A stretch of DNA of 64,000 nt from JBBRBB01 sp038206235 (GTDB taxonomy: Bacteria; Bacteroidota; Bacteroidia; Chitinophagales; Chitinophagaceae), in contig JBBRBB010000013.1 of NCBI GenBank assembly GCA_038206235.1, positions 1-64,000 on the forward strand, given 5' to 3'. Position 1 is the first letter of the stretch; every line of letters starts with the position of its first letter. Made by a program: the position numbers and the translations under genes. The notes beneath the pieces were generated by a model. That model did no database searches. It was not told the origin of the DNA and saw only the letters and a list, made by a program, of their open reading frames with translations. Below, one piece after another: positions 8,163 through 17,624 of this stretch.

Positions 8163-11135
8163 TTAGAAATTAAGGTTTACACTTAATGTGTATGTTCTGG
8201 GTCTTGGATAAATATTATTATCTACCCCGCCGTAAATTTCGGGGTCAAGCCCATCATACTTTGTTATTACAAAAACATTCTGGCAATTTGCGCCAACTAT
8301 AAGGTTGGCCTTGTTATTAAAAATCTTGCCTGCATCATAGCTTAATCCAATATTATCCATCTTAAGAAACGATGCATTGGTTAAATAGTAATCACTCTGC
8401 ACCTGCGGTAACTGGAAGCTTGCCTCAAACGCTGATTGCGGTACATTATGAATTACATGATTGGGGTCTATTATGGCACGAACATTTCCACTGTTAGATG
8501 CCACCTGGTTAAACATATAATTGCCAATATTTGCTCTCAAAACCATATTCAGGCTCCAGTTTTTATAAGCGACAGTATTGGTAAATCCCATGGTAACCGG
8601 AGCAAAAGGTGATTTATAATGATATAAATCTTTTTGATTGATAACACCATCACGGTTTAAATCTGCATATAAACCTTCTATCGGACTTCCATTTTTTCCA
8701 TATATCTGCTTATAAGCATAAAATGAATAGGGTGCATAACCAACAGAATTGATTTGTATTTGATCCCCAAGAAAATCTACACTTGGTCCGGTTGAATTAC
8801 CTACAAAAGATGTATCCGTGTTAGCTGTTAACTTAGTTATCTCTCTTTTATTATATGCAATGTTATAAGAAAAATCCCATCGGAATGTTTTATTCATAAC
8901 CGGCGTTGCGTTGAGTTGCAATTCTACACCCTTTGTGGTCATATTCCCTACATTATCAGTAATCCTATTAGAAAAATTAGTGCCTAACGGTATATTAAAC
9001 GTATTTAGCAGGTCTTTGGTTTTTCTGTAGTATGCATCAACGGAAGCAGTTATCCTGTTTTTAAGAAAGCCAACATCAATTCCAATGTTATAAGCTTCTG
9101 TTTGCTCCCATTTTATATCAGCCGCGTAAGCAACGGGTGTGTACACATAATAAAAAGTATTACCCAACTGGTATTGAGAGCTGTTTTGACTTTGAAAATA
9201 AAATGGAATATAAGAGTAATTGCCTAAGCCATCCTGCTGACCTGTAACTCCATAACTTAGTCGAAGCTTTAGATCTGAAACCGTCTTGGAATTTTTAAGA
9301 AAACTCTCCTGGTTAACACGCCATGTAAATGCACCGGAAGGGAAAACGCCCCAACGATTTCCTTTTGCAAAGCGGGAAGAACCGTCTGTACGAATGGAAC
9401 CTGCAAAAATATATTTGCCGCTTTGCGTATAAATTAAACGACCGTAAAAAGAGATTAAAGTATTTTGCTGAATGTCTGTTTTATTTATTGGGGTTGAGCC
9501 GGGCAGAGAATCGTTATCAAGAAAATAGGAGGGAAAATTATAGCTCGTTGTTTTATTATCATAATATCCGTAACCCGCAACAGCATTAATATTTCCATTA
9601 ATGGAATTAATATCTTTTAAATAATTAAGATAAAACTCACCCACCACATTATTTACCGTTTGCTTGTATTGTCCTTTGGTGCCCGAATAAGGGGCATGAG
9701 TGGAATCTTTAGCAATTGAAGCAGGGCTTTGTCTTGCACTATCATCTGTACTAAAATCACCATGCCCTTCAGCAATATCATATCCAAGGTTTAAATTGAA
9801 ATGAAGGTCTGGTAAAAAATGAAGCTTGTAATCGAGTTGAATATTTCCAATGCTGCGGGAAGTTTTTCCTGTATTATGATATTGATTTAATAATCCCACA
9901 GGGTTAGCCGGAGCATTCGGATTAAATGTACCATTAGATTGTATCCATTCAAAATATCCTCCCTTGCTGTTATACACAGACTGAGTTGGGTCAAAAGAAA
10001 TAGCGGAGCCGATAGCACCCTGATTGGCAAAATCGCTTTGCGTGTAAGTTCCTTTTACATTTATATCAACTCTTAAATGATTGTCAAAAAGCATGGGCGT
10101 TAAGCCGATAGAAAGAGAACCTCTTTGCAGCTTACCTGTTTTTAAAATTCCCTGTTGGGTAAGGTATCCTAAAGAAACACGGTAAGGAATATTAGCCGCT
10201 GCACCTGTAACACTTATGGTATTATCTGATGTAATGGCGGTTTGAAAAATTTCATTTTGCCAGTCTGTGCTTGCAGTGCCAAGCAAGGCCTTATCTTCAG
10301 CAGTAGCATCCGGATTGTTGTTTACATAGCTGCGCATTTCATCCCCGGTAAGTACGTCCAGTTTTTTTGCAATTGTTCCAATAGAAAAATTCGTAACAAA
10401 ATTAATACGGGTTGCCCCTTTTCTTCCTTTTTTAGTTGTGATGAGAATAACGCCATTAGAAGCTCTTGAGCCATAAATTGCCGTAGAAGCGGCATCTTTT
10501 AAAATGGTAAAAGTTTCAATGTCATTTGGATTAATCATTGCAAGTTGATTGGCTACACCTGAAATGCCATTACCGCTGAGAGGAATTCCGTCAATTACAA
10601 TTAAAGGGTCGTTGCTTGCATTAAGAGATGCACCTCCTCTTATTCTAATAATACTGCCTGCTCCCGGCGCACCGCCATTTGATATAACCTGAACGCCTGC
10701 TACTTTTCCTGCTATTAGTTGTTCCGGTGTAGTAATAGTACCTTTTTGAAAATCTTTTTCATTCACTGTGGCAACAGAACCGGTTAGATCTTTTTTCTTA
10801 GTAGTACCATAACCAATTACAACTACTTCATTCAAGCTGCCTGCCGTTCCTGCTAAAGAAACATTTACAGTTCCATTACCAATCGAAGCCTGCTGTGTTC
10901 CATATCCAATAGAAGAAATTGTAAGCGTTGTGGCATTTGCAGGAACATTCAATTTAAAAGTTCCGTTATTAAGTGTTGCAGTAGCCACATTTGTACCTGT
11001 TGCAGTAACCGTAACACCGCCAAGAGGCTTGTTATTAGCAGAATCTGTAACACTTCCTATTACAACCTTTTCCTGCGCAAAGGCTGGCAAAATCAATAGC
11101 AGCAGAGGAATGATAAGCAGTCTTTTTAAATTCAT
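8163..11135 (-). CDS. susC: SusC/RagA family TonB-linked outer membrane transporter
   Basis: The 990-residue protein has a signal peptide (residues 1-20) and a carboxypeptidase-regulatory-like domain (about 25-95, GSVTDSANNKPLGGVTV). Next come a SusC signature and plug domain (VVVIGYGTTKKKDLTGSV near 105, then IRIRGGASLNASNDPLIVIDG), then a 22-strand barrel ending in an aromatic residue (VNLNF). It imports an oligosaccharide or similar ligand across the outer membrane with TonB energy, together with the SusD next to it. The leader is long (about 170 bases from the proposed promoter). No glycoside hydrolase lies in the operon, so the substrate is unknown. Confidence 0.93.
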   Translation of the reverse strand: MNLKRLLIIPLLLLILPAFAQEKVVIGSVTDSANNKPLGGVTVTATGTNVATATLNNGTFKLNVPANATTLTISSIGYGTQQASIGNGTVNVSLAGTAGSLNEVVVIGYGTTKKKDLTGSVATVNEKDFQKGTITTPEQLIAGKVAGVQVISNGGAPGAGSIIRIRGGASLNASNDPLIVIDGIPLSGNGISGVANQLAMINPNDIETFTILKDAASTAIYGSRASNGVILITTKKGRKGATRINFVTNFSIGTIAKKLDVLTGDEMRSYVNNNPDATAEDKALLGTASTDWQNEIFQTAITSDNTISVTGAAANIPYRVSLGYLTQQGILKTGKLQRGSLSIGLTPMLFDNHLRVDINVKGTYTQSDFANQGAIGSAISFDPTQSVYNSKGGYFEWIQSNGTFNPNAPANPVGLLNQYHNTGKTSRSIGNIQLDYKLHFLPDLHFNLNLGYDIAEGHGDFSTDDSARQSPASIAKDSTHAPYSGTKGQYKQTVNNVVGEFYLNYLKDINSINGNINAVAGYGYYDNKTTSYNFPSYFLDNDSLPGSTPINKTDIQQNTLISFYGRLIYTQSGKYIFAGSIRTDGSSRFAKGNRWGVFPSGAFTWRVNQESFLKNSKTVSDLKLRLSYGVTGQQDGLGNYSYIPFYFQSQNSSQYQLGNTFYYVYTPVAYAADIKWEQTEAYNIGIDVGFLKNRITASVDAYYRKTKDLLNTFNIPLGTNFSNRITDNVGNMTTKGVELQLNATPVMNKTFRWDFSYNIAYNKREITKLTANTDTSFVGNSTGPSVDFLGDQIQINSVGYAPYSFYAYKQIYGKNGSPIEGLYADLNRDGVINQKDLYHYKSPFAPVTMGFTNTVAYKNWSLNMVLRANIGNYMFNQVASNSGNVRAIIDPNHVIHNVPQSAFEASFQLPQVQSDYYLTNASFLKMDNIGLSYDAGKIFNNKANLIVGANCQNVFVITKYDGLDPEIYGGVDNNIYPRPRTYTLSVNLNF

Positions 11136-11312
11136 AATTGAGTTTTTACTTGTTTAAACTTTTAAGTTATATTATTTTGATTTGCGGTATGAAAGACAAA
11201 ATTTTTAGGCTGGCTGCTGCTCATTGGAACGGTATATATTATTTTACAAGCGTTTGGCAAGGAAAGAAGCAATCTGTAAACAGGCATTTTTCATACAACA
11301 AGCGCTGACAAA

Positions 11313-11344
11313 TTAAACTATAGGCATGATAAAAGAAATGCAAA
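11313..11344 (-). promoter_or_regulatory. Candidate susC operon promoter
   Basis: On the minus strand TTTG (11341-11344) is followed after 20 bases by TAGTTTAA (11313-11320), a partial match to the Bacteroidota -7 box TAnnTTTG. The -33 box directly touches the 17-bp palindrome at 11345-11361, which strengthens the reading. The leader would be about 170 bases. Confidence 0.35.
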
Positions 11345-11361
11345 TGTGTAAAATTTACACA
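11345..11361. promoter_or_regulatory. Palindromic operator upstream of susC
   Basis: TGTGTAAAATTTACACA is a perfect 8+1+8 palindrome. It sits in the 274-base spacer between the NUDIX-type regulator gene and susC, directly upstream of the proposed -33 box. A dimeric winged-helix regulator such as the one encoded next door is the natural candidate to bind it. The position just upstream of the promoter fits activation, or repression by overlap. No second perfect copy was seen in the window. Confidence 0.5.
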
Positions 11362-11409
11362 AAACAAAAAAATTTATTTCGTGAGCTATCTTATTTTGTA
11401 AAATAAATT

Positions 11410-12162
11410 TTAGAAATCAATCCCTGTCCATTTGCGTTTATTGTCCTCGTATTTCTGAAAATTGAAGCTGTATAAACGCCCCGGTCTATGCGGCACATCA
11501 TCTTCGTATTCACCGGTATCAATAAAGAAATCCATTGAGAAAAATTTCTTTCTGAAGTTCCGGCGGTCAAGCTTCATATCCAGAATGGCCTCATAAAGAC
11601 TTTGAACTTCACGCAGTGAAAATTTTTTAGGCAGCAGGTTAAAACCTAATGGATGTTCCATGATTCTTTTCTGCAGCCATGCATAACATTCATCCAAAAT
11701 TAATTTATGGTCAAATGCCATTTCACGAATATTTTTCAGGCTATGCCAATGCAACTCATTTTCAAGAATTTTTAATTGATGGTGCTTAATATTCAGCAAA
11801 GAAAAATAAGCAACGGTAAGCACTCTTCCGCCCGGATGCCGGTTGGGATGGCTGAAAGTTTTTACCTGCTCAAGATATACATCCTCCATTCCGGTTCGTT
11901 CTTCTAATACACGGCAGGCGGCATCGTCCAATTCTTCATCATCATGCGCAAAGTCTCCCAATAAGCTCCATTTGCCTTTATAAATTTCAAGGTCGCTGCG
12001 AATGAGCAAAACTTTCAGCTTATTATCATCAAACCCAAAAATTACGCAGTCAACTGTTATAGGAACCCGGGGATATGATGCAACCAGTTGTTTTACGTCT
12101 TTAATAAGCGTGGGTTCGGTTTTTTCTTTAAAAGGCATTTCTGCAACAAGTCCATTTTTCAT
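11410..12162 (-). CDS. NUDIX-winged-helix transcriptional regulator (NrtR/AraR-like)
   Basis: The protein has an N-terminal NUDIX-fold domain (PITVDCVIFGFDDNKLKVLLI, then KGKWSLLGDF) and a C-terminal winged helix (NLLPKKFSLREVQSLYEAIL). The NUDIX box reads RVLEERTG where active enzymes have RExxEExG, so catalytic glutamates are missing. That is the state expected of NrtR-family regulators, where the fold senses a sugar or nucleotide ligand. In Bacteroidota such regulators commonly control neighbouring sugar-use genes, so the susC operon and the palindrome at 11345-11361 are the likely target (inference). An ATG at 12162 is chosen; the frame is open to 12219. Confidence 0.8.
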   Translation of the reverse strand: MKNGLVAEMPFKEKTEPTLIKDVKQLVASYPRVPITVDCVIFGFDDNKLKVLLIRSDLEIYKGKWSLLGDFAHDDEELDDAACRVLEERTGMEDVYLEQVKTFSHPNRHPGGRVLTVAYFSLLNIKHHQLKILENELHWHSLKNIREMAFDHKLILDECYAWLQKRIMEHPLGFNLLPKKFSLREVQSLYEAILDMKLDRRNFRKKFFSMDFFIDTGEYEDDVPHRPGRLYSFNFQKYEDNKRKWTGIDF

Positions 12163-12382
12163 GTTAGAAAACTTTAGAAGATGTGTTATGTAAGGGCAAG
12201 CAGAATTTCCAAAACACAAATTTACAACAATTCTTCGTTGCGTAGAAAGAACACATTAATATTATTTCTTTTTTTTTGCTTTTGCAATGGAGTAACTCTT
12301 TTCCAATAGTTCATAAAATAAAAAATAGCAACTTTATACCTGAAACATTGACATCATTTTTTTTCAGCAATTAAATTTATCT

Positions 12383-14590
12383 ATGTATTCATCACAGCAA
12401 ACAAAACAATTACAGCAATCAACAAGCAGGCTTCTTCAGAAGCCTTTAATAAAAGAAGATAAATTAGATGAGCTTAGAGATTCATTACGCTTTCATGAAT
12501 ATCGCTATTATGTGCTAAGCGAGCCACTTATTTCTGATTACGAATACGACCAGTTGTATAAACAATTAGAAAGAATTGAAAAAGAAAATCCGGCTTTAAT
12601 TATTTCTGATTCACCAACCCAAAGAGTTCCTTTTGAGCTAACGCAATCTTTCCCCACTGTGCAGCATCTTGTGCCCATGCTCTCTCTCGAAAATTCTTAT
12701 AATGCAGAAGATTTAATTGATTGGGATAGAAAAGCCCGTGAACTCACGGGGCAGGCTGTGATTGAATATTGCGTAGAGCCAAAGTATGATGGCGCAAGTA
12801 TTTCTTTAATTTATGAGGATGATAAATTAATAAGAGGCGCCACCCGCGGCGATGGAGTGCAGGGTGAAGATGTTACTCCAAATATAAAGCAGGTTCGTTC
12901 CATACCTTTATCGGCGCCGTTTTCCAAATATGGTATTCAGCAAATTGAAATTCGCGGCGAGGTAATGATGAGCAAAACCACTTTCAAAAAATATAATCAA
13001 ATGCTTGAAGAGCAAGGCTTAGCGCCTTTAGCAAATCCCCGCAACTCTGCCAGCGGAAGCTTGCGAATCAAAGACCCTAAAGAAGTTGCTAAAAGAGGCT
13101 TGGAAGCATTTCTATACAACGTAAGTGATTACACGATAGTTGATGATAGTAAACGTGTAACAACCACAAACGAGAAACGACAAACGAGAAACCCCGCCTC
13201 TGTTGGGGCAGGCGAGAAACAAAAAACCCCGCCTTTGTCAGGGCACACAAGAAACGAGAAACGAGAAACGAGAAACGAGAAACTTCTTCAAACTCACAGC
13301 GGCACTCTCAAACTCTTATGGGAATGCGGTTTTCGTTCTCCCGAAAAAGAAAAGCAGGTATTAAAAGGAATTGATGAAGTAATAAAACATGTGCATGATT
13401 ATGAAGTGCTGCGTGATACTTTGCCTTATGAAATTGATGGCATGGTAATAAAAGTAAATGATGTTGCGATGCAGGAAAAGATGGGAATGACAAGTCATCA
13501 CCCGCGCTGGGCTATTGCTTTTAAATTTAAGGCAAGGCAGGCAACAACTAAATTAAAAGCGGTTGAATTTCAGGTGGGCAGAACCGGCGCTGTAACACCT
13601 GTTGCTAAATTAGAGCCTGTGCATATTGCCGGTGTAACGGTATCAAGCATCTCAGTTCATAATGAAGATTACATACATGAAAAAGATTTAAAGATTGGTG
13701 ACAATGTTTTAATTGAAAGAGCAGGAGATGTAATTCCGCAGATTGTAAGGTCGTTACCCGAATTAAGAGATGGCAGCGAAAAGAAAATTGTGTTCCCCAA
13801 AAACTGTCCGGTTTGTAAAAGCGAATTAACGAGGGAAGAGGGCGAAGCCGTATGGCGCTGTATAAATATTGAATGCCCGGCGCAGGCTATTGAACGAATT
13901 ATACATTTTGTAAGTAAAGATGCAATGGATATAAGAAGCTTTGGTGCAGCGAATGTGCAGAAGTTTTATAACCTCGGATTACTGAAAGATATTCCCGGAA
14001 TTTATACACTCGATTTCGATGCAATCAGCAAGCTCGAAGGCTTTGGAAAAAAATCAATTGATAATCTTCGCTCTGCTATTGAAGCATCGAAACAGCAATC
14101 GTTAAATCGTTTACTGTATGCTTTGGGAATTCGCTTTGCTGGAGAAAATACTGCAAAAACATTAGCGAATGCTGTGAGTAATCTTTTTGATTTTGCAGAT
14201 AAAACCGAGGAAGAACTTCAGCAGTTAGAAGACATAGGTGTAAAAGTTGCAAAAAGTATTTACAGCTTTTTTCAGAATGAGCAAAATCTGCAAATGCTAA
14301 AGCAATTACAGCAGCTTGGATTGCAATTCAGCAACACAAAAAAAATGAGGCATGAAAAAAATACCTTGCAGAATCAAACTTTTCTTTTTACAGGCACCTT
14401 ATTAAAATTAAAGAGAGACGAAGCGGAGGAGCTTGCAGAAAAGCATGGGGGCAAAATTGTAAGCGGCGTAAGCAGCAAGCTGAATTATTTGGTAGTAGGC
14501 GAAGATGCAGGCAGCAAGCTCGAAAAAGCAAAGAAGATTAATACTGTGAAGATAATTAGTGAAGACGAGTTTTTGAAAATGGTTAAATGA
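12383..14590 (+). CDS. ligA: NAD-dependent DNA ligase LigA
   Basis: All LigA domains are present: the Ia domain (residues 25-90), the nucleotidyltransferase with the AMP-accepting lysine in KYDG (Lys 134), the OB fold (VGRTGAVTPVAKLEPV), a four-Cys zinc finger (Cys 475, 478, 493, 498), helix-hairpin-helix repeats and a C-terminal BRCT domain (about 655-735). It seals nicks in replication and repair using NAD. At 735 residues it is longer than the usual 660-680. About 49 extra residues (253-300), rich in TNEKRQTRN and NEKRETRN, sit between FLYNVSDY and THSGTLKLLWECGF, and are encoded by repeat words (see 13138-13284). The core is otherwise intact, so it should be functional. Confidence 0.95.
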   Translation: MYSSQQTKQLQQSTSRLLQKPLIKEDKLDELRDSLRFHEYRYYVLSEPLISDYEYDQLYKQLERIEKENPALIISDSPTQRVPFELTQSFPTVQHLVPMLSLENSYNAEDLIDWDRKARELTGQAVIEYCVEPKYDGASISLIYEDDKLIRGATRGDGVQGEDVTPNIKQVRSIPLSAPFSKYGIQQIEIRGEVMMSKTTFKKYNQMLEEQGLAPLANPRNSASGSLRIKDPKEVAKRGLEAFLYNVSDYTIVDDSKRVTTTNEKRQTRNPASVGAGEKQKTPPLSGHTRNEKRETRNEKLLQTHSGTLKLLWECGFRSPEKEKQVLKGIDEVIKHVHDYEVLRDTLPYEIDGMVIKVNDVAMQEKMGMTSHHPRWAIAFKFKARQATTKLKAVEFQVGRTGAVTPVAKLEPVHIAGVTVSSISVHNEDYIHEKDLKIGDNVLIERAGDVIPQIVRSLPELRDGSEKKIVFPKNCPVCKSELTREEGEAVWRCINIECPAQAIERIIHFVSKDAMDIRSFGAANVQKFYNLGLLKDIPGIYTLDFDAISKLEGFGKKSIDNLRSAIEASKQQSLNRLLYALGIRFAGENTAKTLANAVSNLFDFADKTEEELQQLEDIGVKVAKSIYSFFQNEQNLQMLKQLQQLGLQFSNTKKMRHEKNTLQNQTFLFTGTLLKLKRDEAEELAEKHGGKIVSGVSSKLNYLVVGEDAGSKLEKAKKINTVKIISEDEFLKMVK
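13138..13284 (+). repeat. In-frame repeat insertion inside ligA
   Basis: A block of about 147 bases made of GAAACGA words (AACGAGAAACGACAAACG and AGAAACGAGAAACGAGAAAC) is interrupted by two GC-rich copies of CCCCGCCTxTGT...GGGC. The same words fill intergenic spaces in this window (2221-2310, 41043-41110, 42328-42362). The length is a multiple of three and the reading frame is kept. It lies at a variable loop of the nucleotidyltransferase domain. Confidence 0.8.
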
Positions 14591-14672
14591 GGAAGTAATT
14601 TGATTCAATATTATTTTTTGTTTCAACAGAGCAATAGAATTAATACCTTAAATTAGCAGTATAAATTTTTTT

Positions 14673-14915
14673 ATGATTACAATTAAAGATGAAGTATTAA
14701 AACAAGCTGATATTTCCGCGACCGAATTATTGCAGGAAATAGCTGTGCTCTTATATCAAAGGAATAAACTCTCTTTTGGACAAGCACAAAAACTAGCAGA
14801 GATGAACCATTATGAATTTCAATGCCTGCTCAATGAAAAAGGAGTGCCATTGCATTACAGCACAGAGGATTTGCAGGATGATATTGAAACGCTTCGCAAG
14901 AGAGTTATTGTATGA
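14673..14915 (+). CDS. UPF0175 family antitoxin
   Basis: An 80-residue protein with the UPF0175 pattern: LLQEIAVLLYQRNKLSFGQAQKLAEMNHYEFQ, then GVPLHYSTEDLQDDIE. Members are small DNA-binding-like antitoxins. The stop overlaps the start of the next gene by four bases (ATGA), indicating translational coupling. Known UPF0175/DUF3368 pairs support a type II toxin-antitoxin role, with this protein as the antitoxin and probable autorepressor. Confidence 0.8.
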   Translation: MITIKDEVLKQADISATELLQEIAVLLYQRNKLSFGQAQKLAEMNHYEFQCLLNEKGVPLHYSTEDLQDDIETLRKRVIV

Positions 14916-15400
14916 TTGTGGTAAGTGACACATCGCCCATAAGTAACCTTTTTATTATAGGAAAGTTGAAGCTTTTAAAAGATGTTTATGAAGAAGTTGT
15001 TATTCCCGAGACTGTATATATTGAATTAATGGCCTTGAGGAAAAGCGGCTTCAACGTTAGCATTATTCACCAAGCTTCGTGGATAATTATACAGGCTCCT
15101 AAAAGTATTACAGGCTTGTCAACACTTCTTCAAAAACTTGATTTAGGCGAGGCAGAAGCCATTTTATTAGCAAAAGAACTCAATGCAGATTTGTTATTGA
15201 TAGATGAAAGTAAAGGCAGAAAAATTGCGAAAGAAGAAGGCTTAAAAACCATTAGACTTCTTGGTGTTCTGCTCGAAGCGAAAAGCAAAGGAATTATTCT
15301 TTCTATAAAAGAAATAATTGATGAATTGAAAACTAAGGCAAAATTCAGAATTCGTGAAGATTTGTATACGCAGATATTACAGCTGGCTAATGAGGAGTAA
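14912..15400 (+). CDS. DUF3368 PIN-like toxin
   Basis: The 162-residue protein has the PIN-domain acid residues: an N-terminal VVSDTSPISNL, a central LDLGEAEAILLAKEL and DLLLIDESKGRKIA. It ends with a helix typical of DUF3368. PIN toxins cut RNA with Mg2+. Together with the overlapping UPF0175 gene it forms a complete-looking toxin-antitoxin module inserted between ligA and comEC. The target RNA is unknown. Confidence 0.8.
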   Translation: MIVVSDTSPISNLFIIGKLKLLKDVYEEVVIPETVYIELMALRKSGFNVSIIHQASWIIIQAPKSITGLSTLLQKLDLGEAEAILLAKELNADLLLIDESKGRKIAKEEGLKTIRLLGVLLEAKSKGIILSIKEIIDELKTKAKFRIREDLYTQILQLANEE

Positions 15401-15498
15401 TTGTATAAAGCTTGTAACAAATAACTCTGACATTTTTTACGGGTAAAATTATTGTGGAATGAATGAAATTCATTGATTGATAAAGACTAAATTTATTC

Positions 15499-17589
15499 AT
15501 GCCCTACAACAGTTCCTTCTCTTACAAAACTTATCCCTTCCTCAGGTTGTTATTACCCCTGATTGCAGGAATTATTATTCAATGGTATTTACAGCCTTCA
15601 TTAAAACTAAGCATTACAGCTATTGCGATTATTTCTCTCCTGTTTGTTTCATTTACTTTTTTAAAAGAACCCGCAAAATTTATTTCAAGATGGTTAAAAG
15701 GAATTCTGATCATGTTATTCTTCGTTTGCCTGGGAATGCTCATAACCCGTTTAAATAATATTGAAAATAATCCACATTGGTTTGGGAAAAATTATAAACA
15801 GGGCGATGCAATTCTTATCACTCTTCAGGAACCGCTTGCTGAGAAAAATAAATCGTACAAAGCTTTTGCAACTGTAAACGCAGTAAACAAAGATGGCAAA
15901 TGGCAAACAGGCAAAGGAGATATTCTTGTTTATTTTAAAAAGGGAGAAGCAAAACCTAATCTGAATTATGGCTCACAACTCATTATAAAAAAACCGCTTC
16001 AAACCATTGCAAATAGTGGCAATCCCGGTGCGCTGGATTATAAACGGTATTGTCTTTTTCAGGATATAACCAGCCAGGTTTTTCTTAAAGATGATGAGTA
16101 TATTGTTTTGCCATCAACCAACATACATCCATTCTGGCAATTTATATTTAATCTAAGAGATGGAACTGTAAACACACTTAGGCGATTTATTCCAGGCAAG
16201 AAGCAGCAAAGTGTTGCAGAAGCATTATTAATCGGTTATAGAAATGATCTTGACAGAGACCTTGTGCAAAGCTATAGCAATACAGGCGTAGTGCATATTA
16301 TAGCCATCAGTGGTTTGCATCTTGGAATGATATACGGATTAATGCTTTTCATTTTTTCACGCTTCAAAAAAAATAAAATATTGGGCTGGTTAAAACCTGT
16401 TACCATATTATCAGTAATCTGGTTGTTTACTTTCGTAGCAGGCATGGCGCCATCAGTATTGCGTGCCAGCGTTATGTTTACTTTTATTGTATTGGGGGAA
16501 GCAATCAGCAAGAAAAATAATATTTATAATAATCTGGCTGCTTCTGCTTTTTGCCTGTTAGCCTGCAATCCTTTTATGTTATGGGATGTTGGCTTTCAGC
16601 TTTCGTATGCTGCGGTTCTAAGCATTGTTATTTTCATGCACTCAATTTATAATTGGCTCTTCATCAAAAATAAATTGCTTGATAATGCGTGGAAGCTAAG
16701 TTCCATTACTCTTTCAGCGCAAATACTCACACTTCCATTAATTTTATATCACTTTCACCAGTTCTCTAATTTATTCTGGCTCACCAATTTTATTGCTGTG
16801 CCTTTATCTGGAATAATACTATATGGTGAATTAATTTTGCTCTGCTTCAGTTGGCTTAGTGGCTTTGCAAAATTTATCGGGATTATCACTGGCTGGCTTG
16901 TAGAGCGGATGAACAGCTTTATTGAAAGTATTGACAGGCTGCCATTTACTGTTTGGAATGGAATTGAAATAAATATTTTGCAGGCCATATTTCTCTATGG
17001 CGTTTTAATCTTTTTAGGTATTTGGTTATTGAATAAATACAAACCTGCATTCATTGCATCATTATGCTTTCTTGCGTTGTTCAGTATATTTAGAACTGCC
17101 GATGTTGCGAAACATCAAAGCCAGCTAAAGCTAATAATATATAATGTTCCCGCACATACTGCAATTGATTTCATCAGCAGTTCAAAATGTTTTTTTTTAG
17201 GAGACTCAACTGTTTTTGAAGATAATTTTTTGCGCAACTTTCATCTTAAGCCCGCCAGAGTAATGCAACGCGTATCGGAGGATAAGAATAACATATTTTC
17301 TCAAACATCAGACAAGATTATAAGGTTTGGTAATACTGAGATGTTATTAATTAATCACACTGCACATTTTGAATCTTCAACCAAGAAAATTCCCGTTGAT
17401 ATTATTATACTGTCAAAAAATCCCAATATTAAAATAGGCGACCTGAATAAAACTTTTCTTTTTAAAGAGCTTGTATTTGACAGCAGCAACCCTGTGTGGA
17501 AAACAGAGCGCTGGAAAAAAGAGTGCGACAGCCTACATTTGCCCCTTTATTCAGTGGCTCAGCAAGGCGCATTTGTTATGGACCTTTAG
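15499..17589 (+). CDS. comEC: ComEC/Rec2 family DNA-uptake channel protein
   Basis: The 696-residue polytopic membrane protein begins with two transmembrane segments and an OB-like DUF4131 region (residues 60-185). The competence core follows with HIIAISGLHLGMIYGL near residue 260, FVAGMAPSVLRASVMF, and further membrane segments to about 520. The C-terminal 170 residues look like the beta-lactamase-like domain, but the metal-binding HxHxDH motif is absent. ComEC carries single-stranded DNA across the inner membrane in natural transformation. Its 3' end is followed 35 bases later by purH. Confidence 0.9.
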   Translation: MPYNSSFSYKTYPFLRLLLPLIAGIIIQWYLQPSLKLSITAIAIISLLFVSFTFLKEPAKFISRWLKGILIMLFFVCLGMLITRLNNIENNPHWFGKNYKQGDAILITLQEPLAEKNKSYKAFATVNAVNKDGKWQTGKGDILVYFKKGEAKPNLNYGSQLIIKKPLQTIANSGNPGALDYKRYCLFQDITSQVFLKDDEYIVLPSTNIHPFWQFIFNLRDGTVNTLRRFIPGKKQQSVAEALLIGYRNDLDRDLVQSYSNTGVVHIIAISGLHLGMIYGLMLFIFSRFKKNKILGWLKPVTILSVIWLFTFVAGMAPSVLRASVMFTFIVLGEAISKKNNIYNNLAASAFCLLACNPFMLWDVGFQLSYAAVLSIVIFMHSIYNWLFIKNKLLDNAWKLSSITLSAQILTLPLILYHFHQFSNLFWLTNFIAVPLSGIILYGELILLCFSWLSGFAKFIGIITGWLVERMNSFIESIDRLPFTVWNGIEINILQAIFLYGVLIFLGIWLLNKYKPAFIASLCFLALFSIFRTADVAKHQSQLKLIIYNVPAHTAIDFISSSKCFFLGDSTVFEDNFLRNFHLKPARVMQRVSEDKNNIFSQTSDKIIRFGNTEMLLINHTAHFESSTKKIPVDIIILSKNPNIKIGDLNKTFLFKELVFDSSNPVWKTERWKKECDSLHLPLYSVAQQGAFVMDL

Positions 17590-17624
17590 ACAAAAATTCT
17601 GATACATTTATTGTGGAAAACATC

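Noticed and set aside
17496..17624. Upstream extension of PurH to 17496
   Set aside because: It overlaps comEC in another frame and has no similarity to PurH; the core starts at 17625.
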